This document shows, piece by piece, positions 7,269 to 17,471 of a stretch of DNA of 64,000 nucleotides. A program made the translations under genes and the position numbers. Under the pieces are notes generated by a model that saw only the letters and a list, made by a program, of their open reading frames with translations, did no database searches and was not told the origin of the DNA. The stretch spans positions 1 to 64,000 of the forward strand of contig JAPXTA010000007.1 in assembly GCA_033812735.1 (NCBI GenBank). Reading direction: 5' to 3'. Positions within the stretch are counted from its first letter, which is position 1. Each line of letters begins with the position of its first letter. This stretch comes from JABFRJ01 sp033812735. Its GTDB lineage: Bacteria > Pseudomonadota > Alphaproteobacteria > Rhizobiales > Hyphomicrobiaceae.

Positions 7269-7844
7269 TCACGGATCGAGCTCGGTATCCCAGTAGAGGT
7301 AATCCAGCCAGCTTTCGTGCAGGTAATTGGGCGGAAACAGCCGGCCGTTCCTATGCAACTCGAAGACCGTCGGGCGATAGGGAAGGTGATAGGGACGCAG
7401 ACCAGCCTTTTCGAGCGTCAGGCTACCCTTCTTGAGATTGCAGGGGGAGCACGCCGTCAGCACGTTGTCCCATCGGGTCAAACCACCGCGCGAGCGGGGC
7501 AGCAAATGATCGAACGTCAGTTCGCTCTTGCAGCCGCAGTATTGGCAGGTGAAACGGTCGCGGAGGAAGACATTGAACCGCGTAAAGGCCGGGTAGAGCG
7601 CTGGCTTCACGTATGTTTTGAGCGCCACGACACTTGGGAGGCGCATCTCAGCATTCGGACTGCGAACAAATCGATCGTATTCCGATACGATGTTCACACG
7701 GTCCAAAAACACGGCCTTCACCGTATCCTGCCAGCTCCACAACGACAGTGGGTAGTAGCTGAGCGGGCGGAAGTCGGCGTTCAAAACTAGGGCCGGAAAG
7801 TGTTCTGCGGCACTTGCTCCTGACACGTCTGTGCTTCCTGTCAT
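7269..7844 (-). CDS. HNH endonuclease family protein
   Basis: This 191-residue protein is a typical stand-alone HNH nuclease domain protein, common and highly conserved in alphaproteobacterial chromosomes. The zinc-binding pairs CQYC (100-103) and CSPC (132-135) bracket the catalytic FDHLLPRSRGG segment (Asp112-His113) and the WDN triplet (Asn127). The N-terminus (ALVLNADFRPLSYYPLSLWSW) is the conserved family leader, and the C-terminus YLYWDTELDP is also typical. Nothing around it points to a restriction system or mobile element, so a housekeeping nuclease role (RNA or DNA processing) is more likely than defence, but no substrate can be named from the sequence. Confidence 0.9.
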   Translation of the reverse strand: MTGSTDVSGASAAEHFPALVLNADFRPLSYYPLSLWSWQDTVKAVFLDRVNIVSEYDRFVRSPNAEMRLPSVVALKTYVKPALYPAFTRFNVFLRDRFTCQYCGCKSELTFDHLLPRSRGGLTRWDNVLTACSPCNLKKGSLTLEKAGLRPYHLPYRPTVFELHRNGRLFPPNYLHESWLDYLYWDTELDP

Positions 7845-8052
7845 TTCTCTCGGCAGGCCCGAGGGTTATGGCACGTCGCACTCGTACATTAACAATAGTA
7901 GTGACGCATGACGCCCGTGTGAAGGGGGGTGGTGCCGTGACGGTGTCGCGCCCTGCCGCGGCGGTGGCTGCCATTCCCGATCGTTGCTTGCGCCAGGGGG
8001 CATCTCGCGTATCAATTTTTGTGGTGGAGAACTTATCGGGCTTGGCTTCGAC

Positions 8053-11000
8053 ATGACAGTAACGACGTCTCAGCGGTGGCGAATCGGATTCGACATCGGC
8101 GGCACCTTCACGGACTTCATTCTCTATGATGGGGAGTCGCAGCGTGTGCATCTGCACAAGCGACTCACATCCAGTCCCGATCCATCGGACGCCGCCCTCA
8201 TCGGCCTTGGCGAGTTGGTCGACATGGCTGGAATTGGACTCGCAAACGTTAGCGAGATCGTACACGGCACCACGCTCGTCACGAACGCGATCATCGAGGG
8301 CAAAGGTGCCAAGGTCGGCCTCATAACAACGGCTGGGTTCCGCGATATTCTCGAGATGGGAACCGAGCAGCGGTACGACATCTACGATCTGTTCCTGCAG
8401 TTCCCGAAAGCACTGGCGCCGCGGCGGTTGCGGATCGAGGCGACCGAGCGGATCGATCGCGACGGACGTGTCGTCACCGCGCTCGACGAGGTGAGTGTTC
8501 GCTCAGCGGTTAAGGCGCTTGTCGCGAGCGGCGTGCAGGCGATTGCCGTCATGTATCTCAATGCCTATGCGAATCCCTCGCATGAGCGCCGGACCGGGGA
8601 CATCATTCGCGAAGTTGCGCCGCATATCGCCGTGTCATTGTCGTCGGACGTCGTGCCCGAACTCGGCGAGTATCAGCGCGCGGTGACGACGACTGCGAAT
8701 GCCACGGTGCAGCCGTTGATGGCTGCTTACGTCAGCAAGCTGGAGCGTGAGTTGAGATTGCGCGGCTTCACTGGTGCGCTGCGGCTGATGCATTCGGCAG
8801 GCGGTCTGGTTTCGCCTGATACGGCGAAGGCCGCTCCCATCCGTTTACTCGAATCCGGTCCTGCCGGCGGCGGATTGGCGACGGCGTTGTTTGGGGCGTT
8901 GGCCGGCAAGAAGGACGTGATTTCCTTCGACATGGGCGGGACGACCGCGAAGGCCTGCTTGATCGAGGACGGCGCTGCGGAGATTGCGCCGATGATGGAA
9001 GCGGCGCGGGTGCATCGCTTCAAGAAGGGGTCGGGGCTGCCCATCAAAGCGCCTGTCATCGACATGATCGAAATCGGCGCTGGTGGCGGATCGATTGCCC
9101 GGATCGATGAAGTCGGTTTGCTCCGCGTCGGGCCGCACTCGGCTGGGTCGGCGCCGGGTCCCGCTTGCTATGGCAACGGCGGTATCGAGCCGACAGTGAC
9201 TGATGCGAACCTCGTGCTCGGGTTCTATGATCCTGCGTTTTTCCTCGGCGGGCGGATGAAGCTAGATGTCGAGGCGGCGCGGACGGCGATCAAGCGCGTT
9301 GCCGATCCGCTGGGATTGAGTGTCGAGCAGGCGGCTGCCGGAATTCATCGTGTGGTCGTCGAGGGCATGGCGGCGGCGGCGCGGGTGCATCTGGTCGAGA
9401 AGGGCAAGGATCCACGTTCCTATGCAATGGTCGGATTCGGCGGTGCCGGGCCGGCGCATGCCATTGAGGTTGCGCGAGCACTCGGTGTTGCGGAAGTCAT
9501 CATTCCGCAGGCGTCCGGCGCTGCATCAGCGCTGGGATTCCTGGCGGCGCCGCTGTCGGCAGAGCGGGTTCGGTCTCGCGTGATGGTGCTCGATGGCGAC
9601 GCGAATCTCTCCGAGCTGACGCGTCTGTTCGGCGAGCTCGAGTCGGGCGGACGCGAAGAGCTGGCCGGGTCCGGCATCGCTATTGCCGATATGGTCGCGG
9701 AACGATCCGCAGACATGCGTCTCGTCGGACAGATGCACGACATCAACGTGCCGCTGCCAGGCGGTGTGCTCACGTCGGGTGGGTTGGCGGCGATCCGTGC
9801 CGCATTCGAGAAGGCCTATTCGCAGCGTTATACGACGGTTTCGGCGGGGGCGCGGTTCGAGGCGATCAATCTTCGGGTGCGTGTGCGTGGTCCGCTGCCG
9901 AAGCTTGCGCTCACCGGTGCGGTGGGCGGTGCCGATCCGAAGGGAATGGTGAAAGGCAAACGCAAGGCGTTGTTCGATGGCGCTTACGTGGAGACTACGG
10001 TCTATGACCGCTACGCGTTGACTCAGGGGTCGACGATCGAGGGGCCCGCGATCATCGAGGAACGGGAATCAACGACCGTGGTTGCCCCAGGCGATCGGGT
10101 GCGCGTCGACGACGCGCTCAATTTGCGGGTTGACGTGCGCGTGGCGGCGACGCCAGCGGCGCGGATCACGGCGGACATGCCGGCTGCGGAGGCGATCAAG
10201 CTGATCGAGAGCGACCCGATTTCGCTCGAGATCATGTGGAGCCGGCTCGTCACCGTCGTCGAGGAGATGTGGTTGACGGTGTGCCGCACAGCTTATTCGC
10301 TGGTCATCTCGGAAGCCCAAGATTTCGCTTGTGAGCTGCTCGATCCGTACGGAGAGACGCTTGCTCACTCGCCACGTGCGATGCCGGTGTTCAATCTGAC
10401 ACTGCCTCGTGCGGTCAAGGCGCTGCTTGCGAAGTATCCGCCAGAAACACTGAAGCCGGGCGATGTTCTCGTCACCAACGATCCTTGGCTGTGCGCTGGG
10501 CACCTGTTCGATATCGCCGTCGTCACGCCGGTGTTCAGCGGCGGGCGTCTGGTCGGTTTGATGGGTACTGTCGGGCACGTCTCGGACATCGGCGGAACAA
10601 AGGACTCGCTCAGAGCGCGCGAAATCTACGAGGAAGGTTTCCAGATTCCGCCGATGAAGCTGTTCAATGCGGGTAAGCCTGACGAGACGCTCTATCGCCT
10701 GCTCGAAGAAAATGTGCGCAACGGCCATCAGGTGATTGGCGACCTCAATTCATTCGTTGCCGCGAACGCGCTAGGTGCCGAACGGCTTACTGCGTTCATG
10801 CGTGACTATGGTTTGGGCGACCTTTCGGCACTTGCGGCCGTGGTACAAGGGCGTTCCGAGCAGGCCATGCGCGATGCCATTCGGGCAATTCCGGATGGTG
10901 TCTATCATTCGACGATCAGCAACAATCCACTCGGCAAACTGCTCGAGTATCCCGTCAAGCTGATCGTGAACGATGGCGAGCTGACTATCGATTTTGAGGG

Positions 11001-11880
11001 GGCGCCGCCGCAACTGGCGCAGGGCGGTTTGAACTCCACGCTGAACTACACAGCCGCCCACGCTACCTATCCGCTCAAGTGCATGCTGACGCCCTCGGTG
11101 CGCGGCAATGCCGGTTGCTATCGTCCCTTCACGGTCAAGGCGCCTGAAGGGTCTATCCTGAATTGTACCAAGCCGGTGGCCGTAAATCTTCGCACGCGCA
11201 CTGGCTGGTACATCGCGCCGAATATCTTCAAAGCACTCGCGGATGCTGCGCCGAAGCAAGTGCAGGCATTCACCGGATTGCCTGTCGCGACCAACGTGTA
11301 TGGCCAGGACGAGACCGGGCGCACTTATTCCGACTTGCTGTTCGTCGGTGGCGGGCAAGGTGCGTCCGCGAGCGGCGATGGTAAGTCCGGGTTACTGTGG
11401 CCGACGTCGGCTGCCAACACGCCCATCGAGATGTTCGAAGCGCGTGCGCCGGTGCTGGTGCTCGAGAAGTCGTACATCGCCGATAGCGGTGGAGCGGGGC
11501 TTCATCGCGGTGGTCTTGGTCAGCGTGTCAGGCTCAGGCGCTTGAAGAGCGATGGGTTGACCACGCTCGTATCCGTTTATCCCGAGGGTGTTCGCAATCC
11601 GACGCAAGGTTTGTTCGCTGGTCGCGCTGGTGTCGAAGCGAAGGGCTCCGTGCTCAAGCCGGACGGATCGGTCGTCAAGGATTGCGGCACTGGTGAGCTG
11701 GTGATGCTTTCAAACGATACGGATATCGTCGAAGTGGTGCTGGCGGGTGGCTCTGGCTATGGCGATCCGCTGACGCGCGACCGTGCGGCGCTCGATGAGG
11801 ACATTGCGGATGGCTACGTAACGCTTGAAGGAGCGCGGCGCGATTATGGTGCTGCGGGCGCGATACGTGCTGCCGAATAG
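8053..11880 (+). CDS. Hydantoinase A/B fusion, 5-oxoprolinase (ATP-hydrolysing) type
   Basis: One 1275-residue chain joins a HyuA part and a HyuB part. The HyuA part begins with the ASKHA-type phosphate loop FDIGGTFTDF (residues 13-22) and contains SFDMGGTTAK and GGAGPAHAIEVAR. The HyuB part begins near residue 720 with DPISLEIMWSRLV and includes NDPWLCAGHLFDIAVV and GNAGCYRPF-type segments, ending with a GSGYGDPLTRD tail. Single-chain enzymes of this length usually are 5-oxoprolinases (5-oxoproline to glutamate, with ATP), while N-methylhydantoinases and acetophenone carboxylase-like enzymes are usually split. The substrate cannot be fixed by reading. Start ATG 8053 precedes RWRIGFDIGG as in homologues. 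It stands alone, divergent from the HNH gene, and ends at a strong terminator. Confidence 0.9.
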   Translation: MTVTTSQRWRIGFDIGGTFTDFILYDGESQRVHLHKRLTSSPDPSDAALIGLGELVDMAGIGLANVSEIVHGTTLVTNAIIEGKGAKVGLITTAGFRDILEMGTEQRYDIYDLFLQFPKALAPRRLRIEATERIDRDGRVVTALDEVSVRSAVKALVASGVQAIAVMYLNAYANPSHERRTGDIIREVAPHIAVSLSSDVVPELGEYQRAVTTTANATVQPLMAAYVSKLERELRLRGFTGALRLMHSAGGLVSPDTAKAAPIRLLESGPAGGGLATALFGALAGKKDVISFDMGGTTAKACLIEDGAAEIAPMMEAARVHRFKKGSGLPIKAPVIDMIEIGAGGGSIARIDEVGLLRVGPHSAGSAPGPACYGNGGIEPTVTDANLVLGFYDPAFFLGGRMKLDVEAARTAIKRVADPLGLSVEQAAAGIHRVVVEGMAAAARVHLVEKGKDPRSYAMVGFGGAGPAHAIEVARALGVAEVIIPQASGAASALGFLAAPLSAERVRSRVMVLDGDANLSELTRLFGELESGGREELAGSGIAIADMVAERSADMRLVGQMHDINVPLPGGVLTSGGLAAIRAAFEKAYSQRYTTVSAGARFEAINLRVRVRGPLPKLALTGAVGGADPKGMVKGKRKALFDGAYVETTVYDRYALTQGSTIEGPAIIEERESTTVVAPGDRVRVDDALNLRVDVRVAATPAARITADMPAAEAIKLIESDPISLEIMWSRLVTVVEEMWLTVCRTAYSLVISEAQDFACELLDPYGETLAHSPRAMPVFNLTLPRAVKALLAKYPPETLKPGDVLVTNDPWLCAGHLFDIAVVTPVFSGGRLVGLMGTVGHVSDIGGTKDSLRAREIYEEGFQIPPMKLFNAGKPDETLYRLLEENVRNGHQVIGDLNSFVAANALGAERLTAFMRDYGLGDLSALAAVVQGRSEQAMRDAIRAIPDGVYHSTISNNPLGKLLEYPVKLIVNDGELTIDFEGAPPQLAQGGLNSTLNYTAAHATYPLKCMLTPSVRGNAGCYRPFTVKAPEGSILNCTKPVAVNLRTRTGWYIAPNIFKALADAAPKQVQAFTGLPVATNVYGQDETGRTYSDLLFVGGGQGASASGDGKSGLLWPTSAANTPIEMFEARAPVLVLEKSYIADSGGAGLHRGGLGQRVRLRRLKSDGLTTLVSVYPEGVRNPTQGLFAGRAGVEAKGSVLKPDGSVVKDCGTGELVMLSNDTDIVEVVLAGGSGYGDPLTRDRAALDEDIADGYVTLEGARRDYGAAGAIRAAE

Positions 11881-11906
11881 CCGTCGGTGATTGATTGAAG
11901 AAAATG

Positions 11907-11939
11907 AAAAGGCGCGGAGCGATCTGCTCCGCGCCTTTT
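11907..11939. terminator. Perfect bidirectional intrinsic terminator
   Basis: A 14-bp perfect stem (AAAAGGCGCGGAGC paired with GCTCCGCGCCTTTT) closes a five-base loop GATCT. The stem begins with four A and ends with four T, so it makes a GC hairpin followed by U residues on either strand. It sits 26 bases after the hydantoinase fusion (+) and 24 bases after the DUF4167 gene (-), serving both convergent units. Confidence 0.9.
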
Positions 11940-11963
11940 GCTTGGCGTTCGGATTGCGAGCGA

Positions 11964-13256
11964 CTACTCGCTCGATTTCGGTGTGTCGGAGTCGCCCGAC
12001 CCTTCGTCCGACTTTGTCTCCGTCTTCGTGCGACGCGGCGCGCGGCGCAGGAAGGTCGGCTGGTCGTGTTCCTGGAAGCGCTCACCCGCCGGCGCTGCCG
12101 CGCGGCGGCGGGGTGCAGGTTTTGTGGTTGGAGCCGCGTTCTCGCTCACTGCGACGGCTGGTACCGGCTCCGCGACGGGCTCAGGCCGCCGATCCATGGG
12201 TTGCTCTGTTGCGACAGGGATCGGCCGTTCGATCGGCTGCTCGGCGTCACGCGAGGGCTGATCCCGCTCGGTGTGCTGTGCGGACGGCGGGCCGCCGAAA
12301 TCGCGTTGAGGGCGTTCACCGTGCCGATCGTAGCGCGGGCGATCGAAATTGCGGCCTTGATCCTGACGGTCTTGACGGTCCTGCGGCGGCCGATCGCTGG
12401 CCGAACGCTCTTCGCCGCTACGGTCGCGGTCGAAGTTCTGGCGGTCGTTGTTGTAGCCTCGGTCATGGCCCCGATCGCGATCGCGGTTGTCGAACCGGCG
12501 ATCGTCGCGGTTGAAGTTGCGCTCGCCGCCTTGCTGATCGCGAAAGCGCTGGTCGTTGGGGTGGCGAGGGCGATCGTTTCCGAACCGTTGGTCACGGTCG
12601 CGACGGAACTGGCGATCGTTGTAACGATCATGCTGGCGGTCGCCACGATGATCCTGGCCGCGATCTTGTCCCCGGTCTTGGCCACCGCCGAAATTGCGGT
12701 CTCTGTCGCGGTCCCTGTCGCGATTGTGTTGCTGGCCGCCGAACCGATCTTGGCGGTCGAAGCGATCCTGCCGATCGAAACGGTCGTTACGCGGCGGGCG
12801 GTCGCCTTGCTGCGGCTGGTGGCCACCTTCAGCCCGTTCTGCGGCCGGCTGTGGCGTGTTGCCTGCCGCCGCGGCGGTATCCTCTGTTCCGCCGTCAGCG
12901 GCGCCTGACTCCTCGTCGCCCTCGTCCATGCCTTCGCTGTCGTCGAGCGGGCGGAAGCGCTGGGGCTGGTAGCCGCCACCCGTCGCATCGCCCTGCTGCT
13001 GCAGCTGCTCGCGGTAGGCCATGATGATGCGGTTGTAGTGCTCGGCATGCTGGAGATAGTTCTCCGCAAGCACTGGGTCGCCCGATGACTGAGCATCGCG
13101 GGCGAGCGACATGTACTTCTCGGCAATGTGGGCGGGCGTACCGCGGACTTTGACGTCCGGTCCGTTCGACTCGAAGCTCCGCGCGAGCGGGTTCTGCGGC
13201 TTGCGATTGTTGTTGTTGCGGCCGCGCCCACGGCGGTTCTGCTGACCTGGCCTCAC
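11964..13256 (-). CDS. DUF4167 domain protein with long Arg/Asp-rich disordered region
   Basis: The N-terminus (MRPGQQNRRGRGRNNNNRKP, then a globular stretch ending in AEHYNRIIMAYREQL, about residues 10-115) is the DUF4167 domain, conserved in Hyphomicrobiales. The remaining three quarters (about 125-400) are low-complexity: runs of Arg-Asp such as RDRDRDRDRN, together with Asn, Gln and Gly, resembling RG/RD-rich RNA-binding regions of condensate-forming proteins. A basic tail (PAPRRRAAAPAGERF) follows. The protein is 430 residues. It lies downstream of prfA and prmC on the same strand, as in relatives, suggesting a link with translation, but no function is established. The + strand of this region also appears open for long stretches because of the repetitive codons; those frames are shadows. 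Confidence 0.92.
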   Translation of the reverse strand: MRPGQQNRRGRGRNNNNRKPQNPLARSFESNGPDVKVRGTPAHIAEKYMSLARDAQSSGDPVLAENYLQHAEHYNRIIMAYREQLQQQGDATGGGYQPQRFRPLDDSEGMDEGDEESGAADGGTEDTAAAAGNTPQPAAERAEGGHQPQQGDRPPRNDRFDRQDRFDRQDRFGGQQHNRDRDRDRDRNFGGGQDRGQDRGQDHRGDRQHDRYNDRQFRRDRDQRFGNDRPRHPNDQRFRDQQGGERNFNRDDRRFDNRDRDRGHDRGYNNDRQNFDRDRSGEERSASDRPPQDRQDRQDQGRNFDRPRYDRHGERPQRDFGGPPSAQHTERDQPSRDAEQPIERPIPVATEQPMDRRPEPVAEPVPAVAVSENAAPTTKPAPRRRAAAPAGERFQEHDQPTFLRRAPRRTKTETKSDEGSGDSDTPKSSE

Positions 13257-13829
13257 TGGCTTTATCGCTCCCTAGGGTCTTGCGAATGCTTGCATTTTCG
13301 GATGGATGGCCTGCCGGCACGTGAGTGCACGGTGGCGGTCCGACCGGCTTCCCGTCGTAGAATCGTTGCACTTTGGCCGGTTTCGCACGTTCGCTATGAA
13401 CGGGCTCGGCCTTGCATCGGCTGTTACCAGCCGACTTCTCGTCGCTCGAACCGGGGCGCGCCAAACGCGGGCGCTTCGACGCCGGTCATGCGATTATTCT
13501 GGACTTCTATGGGACCGTTTTGCCCGGGTCGGCGGCCGCTCGTGACGGCCACAGTCTGATAGTTTACCCCACCTACTGCCTCAAGGGCGCGGTTCTCAAT
13601 TTCACGGCTCTCGAAGCCGGCAATTCATCTCCAACGGTCGGCAGAACCTGATACATCCGTCGACAAAGAGGATCTTGATCTTATTGTGCCCGTCCCATTT
13701 GACGAGGTCAAATAGATGGGCAGTGAGGGTCATCCGTTGTGCCGGAAAGGGTTAACTTACCCACAAGAGCCGGATCAGTGAGACCATTTCGGGAGACCGT
13801 ACACATTTGCGAATGATTTTCCAAGAGGC
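13257..13829. other. Non-coding gap between prmC and the DUF4167 gene
   Basis: I see no convincing gene in these 573 bases: the short frames lack ribosome-binding sites and protein-like composition. The left part should hold the promoter and leader of the DUF4167 gene (minus strand). One clear inverted repeat lies at 13694-13720. The stretch 13740-13830 is more AT-rich than its surroundings. No tRNA or known RNA motif was recognised. Confidence 0.5.
13694..13720. repeat. Inverted repeat ATTTGAC-GAG-GTCAAAT with flanking CCC/GGG
   Basis: A perfect 7-bp inverted repeat with a 3-base spacer is flanked by CCC on the left and GGG on the right (after a four-base bulge). There is no T-run, so it is not a normal intrinsic terminator. 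It may be an operator or a leader hairpin for the DUF4167 gene, or a processing structure after prmC. Confidence 0.45.
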
Positions 13830-14734
13830 TTATTGCCTTTTGTTCAACTGGTTATCACCCCCCCGTGGGGAAACCGCCACACAGCGGGGGGTGCCAGAGA
13901 GATCTTTGAAGGTCCTGATATCGAGGTCCTGGCCGTCGGATCGGAAGAGGTTCGCAACATCGCCGGCTTGGTCGTGTCCGACTTCCAGGATCAGCCAGCC
14001 GTTGGGCACATATGGCCGATAGGCTGCTGCCAGTCGCCGGTACATCTCAAGACCATCAGGCCCGCCATCAAGTGCCAGCAGAGGGTCATAGTCCCTGACG
14101 TCGGGGTCGAGGGTTGGGATCGTTGCCGATGGAATATAAGGCGGATTCGATACGACGAGATCGAATACACCTTCAGCCGGCGTGAAATCCGGGCCGCATC
14201 TGAATTCGGCGCGGTCTGCCAGGCCGAGGGCTGCAGCATTCGCTGTGGCGACTGCAAGGGCATCGTGGCTTAGGTCTGAGCCAATGCCGCGGGCGGACGG
14301 GAATTCGGCAAGCAACGTCAGTAGGAGGCAACCCGTTCCGGTGCCGATATCGAGTATGCGGCGCGGTTCGATGTGACGTTCCGCAAATACTGCCTTGGCG
14401 GCTTCGATGATCGTTTCGGTTGCGGGTCGTGGGTCCAACGTCGCGGGGGATATGCGATACGGTCTGCCGTAGAACCAGCGTTCGCCGACGATTCGTGAAA
14501 CGGGTTCGTGGGCCAATCGCCGAAGCGCCACGGCTTCGACGCGAGCAAGCTGCATTGGCTCGACAGTCGCCTCAAGTGTCGCGAGCAGTTCCAAGCGGTC
14601 GATGCCAAGCGCATGGGCAAATAAGAGCCGCGCATCCGTTTGTGGCGAGTCGAGTGCTTCTTTACGAAAGCGCGAAATCAAGTTGCCCAGCACCTCGCGC
14701 CGAGTCACGCGAGGATGGTTGTTCTCACCGCCGC

Positions 14735-14738
<4 letters not shown>
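13830..14738 (-). CDS. prmC: Release factor glutamine N5-methyltransferase PrmC (HemK)
   Basis: PrmC methylates the glutamine of the GGQ motif in release factors RF1 and RF2, raising termination efficiency. The 302-residue protein has the SAM loop DIGTGTG (130-136) and the substrate-binding catalytic motif NPPY (198-201), plus the family segment DPRPATETIIE just before the methyltransferase fold. It starts with GTG at 14738, overlapping the prfA stop by four bases (GTGA), so it is translationally coupled to its substrate gene. The C-terminal tail GGDNQLNKRQ is short and variable. Confidence 0.95.
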
Positions 14739-15817
<1,079 letters not shown>

Positions 15818-16003
15818 CAGATCTCGTCAAGGTGGCCGGCAAGGGGCCCATTCCGGCCCGTGGCCTTGATGTAGCGAACCATCGCCGCGTCAGCAATGAC
15901 GGTGGAGCGCTAGTCTCTTGCGCTGCAGCACTGGTTTCTGGTTGCGCCTTGCGGCGCTGTGGATACGATCGTGACGGGTTATGCGGAAATCCGGGGGTGA
16001 ACC

Positions 16004-16219
16004 ATGGCTCCGACAAAGCGCGTCATACTTCGTGTCGATTCCGAGAAATGTCAGGGGCATGGCCGCTGCAAGGCGCTCGCCCCCCATCTTTTCCGGCTCG
16101 ACGAGTTTGGCAATTCGCACGTGATCGGCGACGGGGTCGTGGCGGCGAGCGAGTTGGACAAGGCTCATCTCGCCAGGTCGAACTGTCCCGAGTTCGCAGT
16201 TGAAATCATCGAAGACTAA
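16004..16219 (+). CDS. [3Fe-4S] ferredoxin, P450 redox partner
   Basis: This 71-residue acidic protein has the three-cysteine pattern of bacterial P450 ferredoxins: Cys16 and Cys22 in CQGHGRC, with the His19 replacing the usual central cysteine, and Cys61 in NCPEFAVEI. Such proteins carry a [3Fe-4S] cluster and pass single electrons from a reductase to a cytochrome P450. The stop codon (16217-16219) is two bases before the GTG of the P450 gene, so the two are very probably co-translated. No ferredoxin reductase gene lies in the window, so the electron donor must be encoded elsewhere. Confidence 0.93.
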   Translation: MAPTKRVILRVDSEKCQGHGRCKALAPHLFRLDEFGNSHVIGDGVVAASELDKAHLARSNCPEFAVEIIED

Positions 16220-16221
16220 GC

Positions 16222-17460
16222 GTGTGGACGGTAACGGAGACGCCGCAGATGGCTCAGGATGGTACGCCGACCCGCCCGCCCGTCATCGACTGGCTTACCG
16301 ATTGGGATCACCTCGATCCGAGGTGGAGCAAAGATCCGTATCCGATATGGGAAGAGATGCGTTCGACCTGTCCAATCGCGACGACCAGTCGTTTCCGAGG
16401 CGCGGTCATGCCGACAACGTATGAGGCGGTAAAGGCGATCGCCTACGATACGAAGCATTTTTCGTCGCGACGGGTCGTGGTGCGCGATACGCGGATCGAG
16501 CCGCCGTCGCCCGCGCCGCCGATTACAACTGATCCGCCTATGCACAAGGCTTTAAAGCAGGTGCTCCTTCCGCCCTTCACTGCGGAAGAGATGGAGAAGC
16601 TCGAGCCGAAGGCGCGGAGAATCTGCAATGATTTGATCGACACATTCATCAAAGACGACATTGTCGATGCCGCGCAGCAGTACGCCCGGCACATCCCCGT
16701 CCGAGTGATCACGCACATGCTCGGAGTCCCTGAAGCGGATGGCGAATTGTTCGTGCGGTGGATTCACGAGATTCTCGAGGTCGGCATCTATTCGTCCGAG
16801 GCTGTGCTGAAGAGCAGTGCGGAGATGGAGTCCTATATCAAGGGTCAGCTTCAACGCCGCAAAGCGTCTCCCAGCGACGATCTGATCAGCATGATCATGG
16901 CAAGCGAGATTGGCGGCAGGCCTATTCCCGAGGAACTCGTGGTCGGGATGGTGCAGCTGCTCATGATTGCCGGTATCGACACGACATGGAGCGCGATCGG
17001 CGCCTCGCTGTGGCATCTTGCCAAGACGCCAAGTGACCGTGACCGGCTGATCGCGGAGCCGCATTTAATGCCGACGGCTATCGAAGAGTTGTTGCGTGCC
17101 TATGCGCCGGTGACGATGGCTCGCGAGACTATCGCCGATACGGAGATCGCGGGGTGCCCAGTCAAGAAGGGACAGATGGTGCTGTTGTCGTTTCCAGCGG
17201 CGAACCGGGATCCGGCCATGTTTCCGGATGCTGACAAGGTGGTGATCGACCGGCAGGAGAACCGTCACGCGGCCTTCGGACTCGGGATACATCGCTGTGT
17301 CGGGTCAAACCTGGCTCGCATGGAAATGCTTGTTGCCATCGAGGAGTGGCTGAAGCGGATTCCAAAGTTCTCGCTGAAGCCTCACACAGATGTGCTGTGG
17401 TCCGAGGGGACTGTACGCGGTCCAAGACAGCTGCCGATCGTGGTCGAAGCCCGGCGGTGA
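16222..17460 (+). CDS. Cytochrome P450
   Basis: A soluble bacterial class I P450 of about 412 residues (GTG start at 16222; ATG at 16249 is an alternative that would shorten it by nine residues). Conserved elements in order are the I-helix oxygen-activation motif AGIDTT (250-255), the K-helix ExxR at Glu289-Arg292 and the heme loop FGLGIHRC with the axial Cys359. A membrane anchor is absent. The preceding ferredoxin gene supplies the electron carrier. P450s paired with this ferredoxin type act on small hydrophobic compounds, terpenoids, steroids or fatty acids; the substrate cannot be read from the sequence. It converges with nadK, leaving 11 bases between stops. Confidence 0.95.
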   Translation: MWTVTETPQMAQDGTPTRPPVIDWLTDWDHLDPRWSKDPYPIWEEMRSTCPIATTSRFRGAVMPTTYEAVKAIAYDTKHFSSRRVVVRDTRIEPPSPAPPITTDPPMHKALKQVLLPPFTAEEMEKLEPKARRICNDLIDTFIKDDIVDAAQQYARHIPVRVITHMLGVPEADGELFVRWIHEILEVGIYSSEAVLKSSAEMESYIKGQLQRRKASPSDDLISMIMASEIGGRPIPEELVVGMVQLLMIAGIDTTWSAIGASLWHLAKTPSDRDRLIAEPHLMPTAIEELLRAYAPVTMARETIADTEIAGCPVKKGQMVLLSFPAANRDPAMFPDADKVVIDRQENRHAAFGLGIHRCVGSNLARMEMLVAIEEWLKRIPKFSLKPHTDVLWSEGTVRGPRQLPIVVEARR

Positions 17461-17471
17461 GGCTGAGGCCG

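Noticed and set aside
7269..7844. HNH protein as part of a restriction or homing element
   Set aside because: It is a conserved stand-alone alphaproteobacterial gene with no methylase, intron or repeat around it.
12146..13231. Long open frames on both strands over the DUF4167 gene
   Set aside because: They come from the repetitive Arg/Asp codons; only the minus-strand DUF4167 frame has a known domain and sensible composition.
13306..13651. Several 70-80 codon frames in the prmC-DUF4167 gap, including one ending in DLIVPVPFDEVK
   Set aside because: No standard start with a ribosome-binding site and no recognisable family; the protein-like ending is short and could be chance.
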